Positions 59,625 to 64,000 of a stretch of DNA of 64,000 nucleotides are shown here, piece by piece. Under the pieces are notes generated by a model. The model saw only the letters and a program-made list of their open reading frames with translations. It made no database searches and was not told where the DNA came from. The translations under genes and the position numbers were made by a program. This DNA comes from Alphaproteobacteria bacterium (GTDB lineage Bacteria; Pseudomonadota; Alphaproteobacteria; Micropepsales; Micropepsaceae), in NCBI GenBank assembly GCA_947462105.1, contig CANHNJ010000009.1:1-64000 (forward strand). The letters are read 5' to 3'. Each line of letters begins with the position of its first letter. The stretch's first letter is position 1.

Positions 59625-60236
59625 ATGGCCGAGGCCCGTCCCCGATTCAAATCCGATATCCGCATCAAGCCTGGCAAGGGCGCCGCTGCCGCGCCCAAGC
59701 CGGAGGAGCGTCTGTGCGAGGCCAAGGGCTGTGTCGGCCCCGGCAATTGCCGCGTGCCGAAGTCGCCACAGCACATGGACGAGTATCTCTGGTACTGCGC
59801 CGCCCATGCCCGCGCCCACAACGAGAACTGGGACTTCTTCAAGGGCATGGACAATGGCGAGATCCAGAAGTTCCGCGAGGACGCGCTGACCGGTCACCGC
59901 CCGACCTGGCAACTGGGCAAGCGCGCCGCCAAGGCCCGGACCGGCACGCGGACGCAGAACCCGCTTCATGACAGCCATGCGTTGTTCGATGAGGATGGCA
60001 ATGAAGCGCCCGGCGGACCGCGCCGTCCGGAACGGCACCTGACCCGCCTGCAGATCATGGCGTTCGACACCCTGCAGCTGGCGCACAACGCCACCTTGAT
60101 CGAGATCAAGTCGCGGTATAAGGAACTTGTGAAACGGTTTCACCCCGACGCAAATGGCGGCGACCGGGGCGCCGAAGAGCGTCTGAAGCAGGTTATCAAG
60201 GCCTATGGCGTGTTGCGCCAGTCTGGCCTGGTCTAG
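59625..60236 (+). CDS. J-domain (DnaJ-like) protein
   Basis: A 203-aa protein whose C-terminal 60 residues form a J domain (MAFDTLQLAHNATLIEIKSRYKELVKRFHPDANGGDRGAEERL) with the essential HPD. The N-terminal 120 residues include a conserved CEAKGCVGPGNCRVPKSPQHMDEYLWYCAAHARAHNENWDFFKGM region with several Cys and His that may bind a metal. This architecture, J domain at the C-terminus, is a recognised alphaproteobacterial type that precedes cobST. It would stimulate DnaK on a specific client; which one is unknown. Confidence 0.9.
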   Translation: MAEARPRFKSDIRIKPGKGAAAAPKPEERLCEAKGCVGPGNCRVPKSPQHMDEYLWYCAAHARAHNENWDFFKGMDNGEIQKFREDALTGHRPTWQLGKRAAKARTGTRTQNPLHDSHALFDEDGNEAPGGPRRPERHLTRLQIMAFDTLQLAHNATLIEIKSRYKELVKRFHPDANGGDRGAEERLKQVIKAYGVLRQSGLV

Positions 60237-60272
60237 ACGGCCCTCGCCGCCCCTTCCCGCACGAGAACAGTC

Positions 60273-61250
60273 ATGACCACGCCCGAGACTCTCAATCCGT
60301 CCATGCTGCCCGACACCCAGGTGGACGCGGCAAAGCTTTTCGGCATCAAGACCGGCATGAAGGTGCCGGCCTTCGCCAAGCGGGCAGAGCATGTGCCGGA
60401 GATCGATCCGGCCTACCGCTTCGACCGCGAAACCACGCTGGCGATCCTGGCCGGCTTCGCCTTCAACCGCCGCGTCATGGTCCAGGGCTATCACGGCACC
60501 GGCAAGTCGACGCATATCGAACAGGTGGCGGCGCGCCTCAACTGGCCCTGCATCCGCATCAACCTGGACAGCCATGTCAGCCGCATCGACCTGATCGGCA
60601 AGGACGCCATCGTGCTGAAGGACGGCAAGCAGATCACCGAATTCCGCGAAGGCCTGCTGCCCTGGGCGCTGCAGCACCCCGTGGCGCTGGTGTTCGACGA
60701 ATATGATGCCGGCCGCCCCGACGTGATGTTCGTGATCCAGCGTGTGCTGGAGGCATCGGGCCGCCTCACCCTGCTCGACCAGAACAAGGTGATCCAGCCG
60801 CATCCGGCGTTCCGCCTGTTCTCGACCACCAATACGATCGGCCTGGGCGATACCACCGGGCTCTATCACGGCACGCAGCAGATCAACCAGGGCCAGATGG
60901 ACCGCTGGAGCATCGTCACGACGCTGAACTACCTGACGCATGACGCCGAGGAAGAGATCGTCTCCGCCAAGGTGCCCGGCTATGACCGCAAGACCATCTC
61001 CGCCATGGTCCGCGTCGCCGACATGACCCGCAACGCCTTCAAGGCGGGCGACCTGTCCACCGTGATGAGTCCGCGTACCGTCATCACCTGGGCGCAGAAC
61101 GCGGAAATCTTCGGCGATATCGGCTTTGCCTTCCGCCTGTCATTCCTCAACAAGTGCGACGAGCTGGAACGCGCCAGCGTGGCCGAGTTCTACCAGCGCA
61201 GCTTCGGCGAGGAGCTGCCGGAGAGTGCGGCGAAGGTGCTTGTGGCTTAA
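60273..61250 (+). CDS. cobS: Cobaltochelatase subunit CobS
   Basis: AAA+ ATPase that with CobT and CobN inserts cobalt into hydrogenobyrinic acid a,c-diamide in aerobic B12 synthesis. Walker A is [18 protein letters not shown], Walker [16 protein letters not shown], and the MoxR-like sensor segment [31 protein letters not shown] is present. Length is 325 aa. No cobN lies in the window; in many alphaproteobacteria cobST is located apart from cobN, so this does not decide whether the chelatase is complete. Confidence 0.95.
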   Translation: MTTPETLNPSMLPDTQVDAAKLFGIKTGMKVPAFAKRAEHVPEIDPAYRFDRETTLAILAGFAFNRRVMVQGYHGTGKSTHIEQVAARLNWPCIRINLDSHVSRIDLIGKDAIVLKDGKQITEFREGLLPWALQHPVALVFDEYDAGRPDVMFVIQRVLEASGRLTLLDQNKVIQPHPAFRLFSTTNTIGLGDTTGLYHGTQQINQGQMDRWSIVTTLNYLTHDAEEEIVSAKVPGYDRKTISAMVRVADMTRNAFKAGDLSTVMSPRTVITWAQNAEIFGDIGFAFRLSFLNKCDELERASVAEFYQRSFGEELPESAAKVLVA

Positions 61251-61256
61251 TTTAAA

Positions 61257-61358
61257 TGTCATGGCCCGCGAATGCGGGCCACCCAGGTGGCGTCTGCGCC
61301 GGACTCTCAGGCATCGCGTTATCCCACCTGGATGGCCCACTCTACTGTGGGCCATGAC
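61257..61358. repeat. REP-like nested palindrome between cobS and cobT
   Basis: The outer arms TGTCATGGCCC (61257-61267) and GGGCCATGACA (61348-61358) are perfectly complementary. Inside lie a GGCCCGCGAATGCGGGCC hairpin and CCACCCAGGTGG/CCACCTGGATGG arms. It fills most of the 122-bp cobS-cobT gap, separating two genes that are normally closely linked. The composition is like REP sequences of other GC-rich alphaproteobacteria. Confidence 0.75.
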
Positions 61359-61372
61359 AAGTTGGGATCGAA

Positions 61373-63205
61373 GTGTCTAAACCTGAATCCCCCGTCGAAC
61401 CTTTCAAGCGGGCCGTCGCAACGGCGGTTCGCAGCCTCGCGGGCGAACCGGAACTGGAAGTCGCCTTCTCCTCCGAACCGGCGCAGCTCAAGGGCCTGAA
61501 GGCGCGCCTCACCGCCCCCAGCCGCACCCTGCCGCCGGGCGAAGTGGCGCTGGTGCGTGGCCAGGGCGACGCCTATGCCCTGCGCCGGGCCTATCACCAG
61601 GACAAGATTCACGACCGCTTCCGGCCGCAATCACCGGAAGGCGCGGCCGTGTTCGAAGCCGCTGAGCAGGCGCGCGTCGAAGCCATCGGCGCGCTGGCCA
61701 TGAAGGGCGTCGCCGCCAACCTCGCCGCCGGGCTGGAACAGCACATGCTGTCCAAAGGCCTGGCCCGCGTCCAGAACCGCGAAGAAGCGCCACTACCCGA
61801 AGTGATGGGCCTGCTGGTACGCGAAGCCCTGACCGGCGAGAAACCGCCCGCCGCCGCCGCCAAGGCGGTGGAGCTGTGGCGCCCTTATGTCGAAGGCCGC
61901 GCCGGCAAGGACCTGGCGAAGCTGCAGGATGCGCTGCGCGACCAGGCGGCCTTCGCCAAGCTCACCCGCACCATCCTGCGCGACCTGTCGATGGGCGACG
62001 ACACCGACAGCGACCAGACCAGCGATGACGAAGCCGAAGGCGATGACGGCGAGAGCGATCAGGGCGAACAGGACCAGGACACGGCCGAGCAGGCCGAAAG
62101 CGCCGCCAGCGATTTCGAGCAGTCCGAAGGCGAGGAAGGCCAGGAGGCCGAAGGCGATATCCAGAGCGAGCAGCAGGACGATCTTACCGACGCCACCGAG
62201 CCGGAGGATGGCGCCAAGCCGCATCGCCACGATTCGCCCTTCGCGCATCAGGATGACTGGGGCTACAAGATCTTCACCACCCAGCATGACGAGGAGATCG
62301 GCGCTGCCGATCTGTGCGAGTCCGAGGAACTGGCGCGACTGCGCGGCTTCCTCGACCAGCAACTGGCGGCGATGCAGGGCGTGGTCTCGCGCCTGGCCAA
62401 CAAGCTTCAACGATTGTTGATGGCGCAGCAGAACCGGCACTGGGAGTTCGATCTCGAGGAAGGCCTGCTCGACGCCTCGCGCCTGACGCGCATCGTGATT
62501 GACCCGATGTATGCGCTCTCCTTCAAGCATGAAAAGGACACCGAGTTTCGCGACACGGTGGTAACACTGCTGCTGGACAATTCCGGCTCGATGCGCGGCC
62601 GCCCGATCATGGTGGCGGCGATGTGCGCCGACATTCTGGGCCGCACGCTGGAGCGGGTCGGCGTCAAGACGGAAATCCTTGGCTTCACCACCCGCGCCTG
62701 GAAGGGCGGACAGGCGCGCGAGGCGTGGCTGGCGGCCGGCAAGCCGCCCGCGCCCGGGCGCCTCAATGACCTGCGCCACATCGTCTACAAGGCCGCCGAC
62801 GAACCCTGGCGGCGGGCCAAGAAGAATCTGGGCCTGATGATGCGCGAAGGCCTGCTGAAGGAGAATATCGACGGTGAGGCGTTGACCTGGGCGCACAACC
62901 GCCTGATCGGCCGGCCCGAACAGCGCAAGATCCTGATGGTGATTTCCGATGGCGCGCCGGTGGATGATTCAACCCTGTCGGTGAATGCCGGGAATTATCT
63001 GGAAAAGCATCTGCGCCACGTCATTTCCGAGATCGAGAACAAGTCGAGCGTCGAACTCACCGCCATCGGCATCGGTCATGACGTGACGCGCTATTACCAG
63101 AAGGCCGTCACCATCGTGGATGCCGAACAGCTTGGCGGCGCGATGACGACGCAGCTGACCTCGCTGTTCGAGGAAGATGCACGGCGCGGACGCGGACGGC
63201 GTTAG
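61373..63205 (+). CDS. cobT: Cobaltochelatase subunit CobT
   Basis: Partner of CobS in cobalt insertion. N-terminal CobT domain (about 1-210), a long acidic linker dense in Asp, Glu and Gln (about 205-280, [20 protein letters not shown] and onward), and a C-terminal von Willebrand A domain with an intact MIDAS motif ([14 protein letters not shown]) and later GDAPVDD-like [15 protein letters not shown] start at 61373 with GGGATCGAA upstream. 610 aa. Its 3' end overlaps the membrane-protein gene at 63202 by 4 bp on the opposite strand. Confidence 0.95.
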   Translation: MSKPESPVEPFKRAVATAVRSLAGEPELEVAFSSEPAQLKGLKARLTAPSRTLPPGEVALVRGQGDAYALRRAYHQDKIHDRFRPQSPEGAAVFEAAEQARVEAIGALAMKGVAANLAAGLEQHMLSKGLARVQNREEAPLPEVMGLLVREALTGEKPPAAAAKAVELWRPYVEGRAGKDLAKLQDALRDQAAFAKLTRTILRDLSMGDDTDSDQTSDDEAEGDDGESDQGEQDQDTAEQAESAASDFEQSEGEEGQEAEGDIQSEQQDDLTDATEPEDGAKPHRHDSPFAHQDDWGYKIFTTQHDEEIGAADLCESEELARLRGFLDQQLAAMQGVVSRLANKLQRLLMAQQNRHWEFDLEEGLLDASRLTRIVIDPMYALSFKHEKDTEFRDTVVTLLLDNSGSMRGRPIMVAAMCADILGRTLERVGVKTEILGFTTRAWKGGQAREAWLAAGKPPAPGRLNDLRHIVYKAADEPWRRAKKNLGLMMREGLLKENIDGEALTWAHNRLIGRPEQRKILMVISDGAPVDDSTLSVNAGNYLEKHLRHVISEIENKSSVELTAIGIGHDVTRYYQKAVTIVDAEQLGGAMTTQLTSLFEEDARRGRGRR

Positions 63206-63960
63206 TAGCCTTTCATGCCACTCATCGGCTTCATCGCCGGGCGCAGCAGGAAATATGGCAACATCAGCGCCAGACTCACGCCCAGGAACAGGGCGAAGTG
63301 CGTCAGCGCCTCCCAGCCCAGTTGTCCGAAGGCGAGCGGGTAATAGAGCCCGCTGAAGACGAAGCAGGCTGCCACCGAACCGGCCAGCGGCGCGGTCCAC
63401 CAGCGTGGGCCGCGCGCGGCATCAAAGAAGACGATGCCGACGAAATTCGCCACCGCAAAGATCAGGAAGAAGGCGCTGACGGCGCGCAGCGACAGCGACG
63501 CCAGATCGGGTAGCCAGTTGCGGATGTCGCCGGGGTTGATCGCGGCCAGCAGCAGCGCCAGCACCAGCCCGGCAACCAGATTGCCAAAGGCGTAAGCCGG
63601 GCCGAAGCGGCGATTGGTGAGATGGATCACCACCCAGCAGCCCGGCAGGATGAGATCACTGATGGTGAGCAACTGGCCTTGCGCAAAGCCCGGCAGCCAA
63701 GCCTGCGGCAGCGGCGCGTCGGCATAGAGATAGATCGTCAGCAGCAGGGTGAAGAGCAGCAGCACTGGCATCGCCAGCCTTGCGGCGATGCGGGCATAGG
63801 CCAGCGCGTGGATATAGGACGTCTCTTCTTCCGGCCCGCCATAGGCGCGCGTACGGGGCGGCCAGACCGCGTCGTCCTCATACGGCAGCCGGTAGGGCCC
63901 GGGCGCATACGCCCGCACCGGCCCCGGAATGGCACCCTCTTCGAGCTTGGTGACCCGCAT
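63202..63960 (-). CDS. Polytopic membrane protein with a VUT/YhhQ-like motif
   Basis: A 252-aa protein with a Pro/Tyr-rich cytosolic N-terminus (about 1-48) and six or so hydrophobic helices, for example [42 protein letters not shown] and [20 protein letters not shown]. The LTNRRFGP string resembles the conserved motif of VUT-family (YhhQ/QueT-like) queuosine-precursor transporters, but the rest is too diverged to assign confidently. The ATG at 63960 has AAGGGG eight bases upstream. It could equally be an unrelated membrane protein. Confidence 0.55.
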   Translation of the reverse strand: MRVTKLEEGAIPGPVRAYAPGPYRLPYEDDAVWPPRTRAYGGPEEETSYIHALAYARIAARLAMPVLLLFTLLLTIYLYADAPLPQAWLPGFAQGQLLTISDLILPGCWVVIHLTNRRFGPAYAFGNLVAGLVLALLLAAINPGDIRNWLPDLASLSLRAVSAFFLIFAVANFVGIVFFDAARGPRWWTAPLAGSVAACFVFSGLYYPLAFGQLGWEALTHFALFLGVSLALMLPYFLLRPAMKPMSGMKGY

Positions 63961-63975
63961 AACGCCCCTTTGCGT

Positions 63976-63995
63976 CCGCAATCGTCCGATTGCGG
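63976..63995. repeat. Perfect palindrome upstream of the membrane-protein gene
   Basis: CCGCAATCG, TC, CGATTGCGG: perfect nine-base arms with a two-base centre, 16 bp from the gene start. It may be an operator or the end of an upstream terminator lying beyond the window. Confidence 0.5.
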
Positions 63996-64000
63996 CACAG

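Noticed and set aside
63961..64000. A preQ1 riboswitch before the VUT-like gene
   Set aside because: The 40 bases available contain only a simple palindrome and no recognisable aptamer.

Overview
The window is a GC-rich (roughly 60-65 %) stretch of bacterial chromosome, almost entirely core housekeeping genes packed in short operons with ATGA-type overlaps. Gene order and content point to an alphaproteobacterium: ntrBC-ntrYX-dat-hfq-hflX-mazG, fused ispDF followed by pgpA and cinA, coq10-lipA, lysC-ptsP, prfA-prmC-DUF4167-clpB, xerD/aroK-aroB-corC-bolA-dnaJ-cobS-cobT. The exact order cannot be fixed from the sequence alone; it does not look like a classical rhizobial, caulobacterial or Rhodobacter locus, because several expected neighbours are missing or swapped (no dusB before ntrB, no nitrilase gene between grxC and DUF1178).

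Layout. 1-512: gene-poor and AT-richer, next to a tRNA-Ser(UGA). 792-6249: rlpA, D-Ala-D-Ala carboxypeptidase, tmk, holB, tatD and a metallo-beta-lactamase-fold hydrolase. 6369-9229: two tiny basic ORFs, mazG, hflX, hfq. 9326-16482: D-amino-acid aminotransferase and the two nitrogen two-component systems (ntrX, ntrY, ntrC, ntrB). 16608-18717: ispDF, pgpA, cinA. 18714-21556: an accessory block of three secreted proteins (bicupin plus two tandem SGNH-like paralogues). 21598-30823: coq10, lipA, an Aas-like acyl-activating enzyme, small secreted proteins, a GST, a PHA depolymerase, an S1/P1 nuclease, an M23 peptidase and DUF983. 30955-43619: clpB, DUF4167, prmC, prfA, ispG, a RodZ-like protein, ptsP, lysC, a 58-aa ORF, ubiG and DUF1178. 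43729-49860: a GlcG/HbpS protein, grxC, comF, a methyltransferase, a Flp pilin remnant, mutT, osmC, a lactonase and argJ. 50012-63960: secA, corA, a 40-aa secreted peptide, accA, xerD, aroKB, a corC-like gene, bolA, a J-domain protein, cobS, cobT and a membrane protein.

Functionally the window covers cell-wall work (RlpA, PBP5/6, M23, RodZ-like), replication and nucleotide sanitation (Tmk, HolB, MazG, MutT), nitrogen control (NtrBC, NtrYX, PtsP), isoprenoid, lipoate, ubiquinone, aromatic, lysine and arginine biosynthesis, translation termination, protein export and quality control (SecA, ClpB), and PHA turnover. No CRISPR array, intact prophage, IS transposase or rRNA operon was seen.

The most unusual signal is a set of duplicated or orphaned gene 3' ends: a second copy of the last 11 codons plus stop of phaZ, a second copy of the last 14 sense codons of secA differing only at synonymous sites, and a Flp pilin that has kept its mature sequence but lost its leader and start. 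They lie beside short palindromic intergenic repeats, one 46-bp element of which occurs twice. This suggests repeated insertion or recombination at gene tails. An RpoH-type promoter before clpB and several sigma70-like promoters are also visible.
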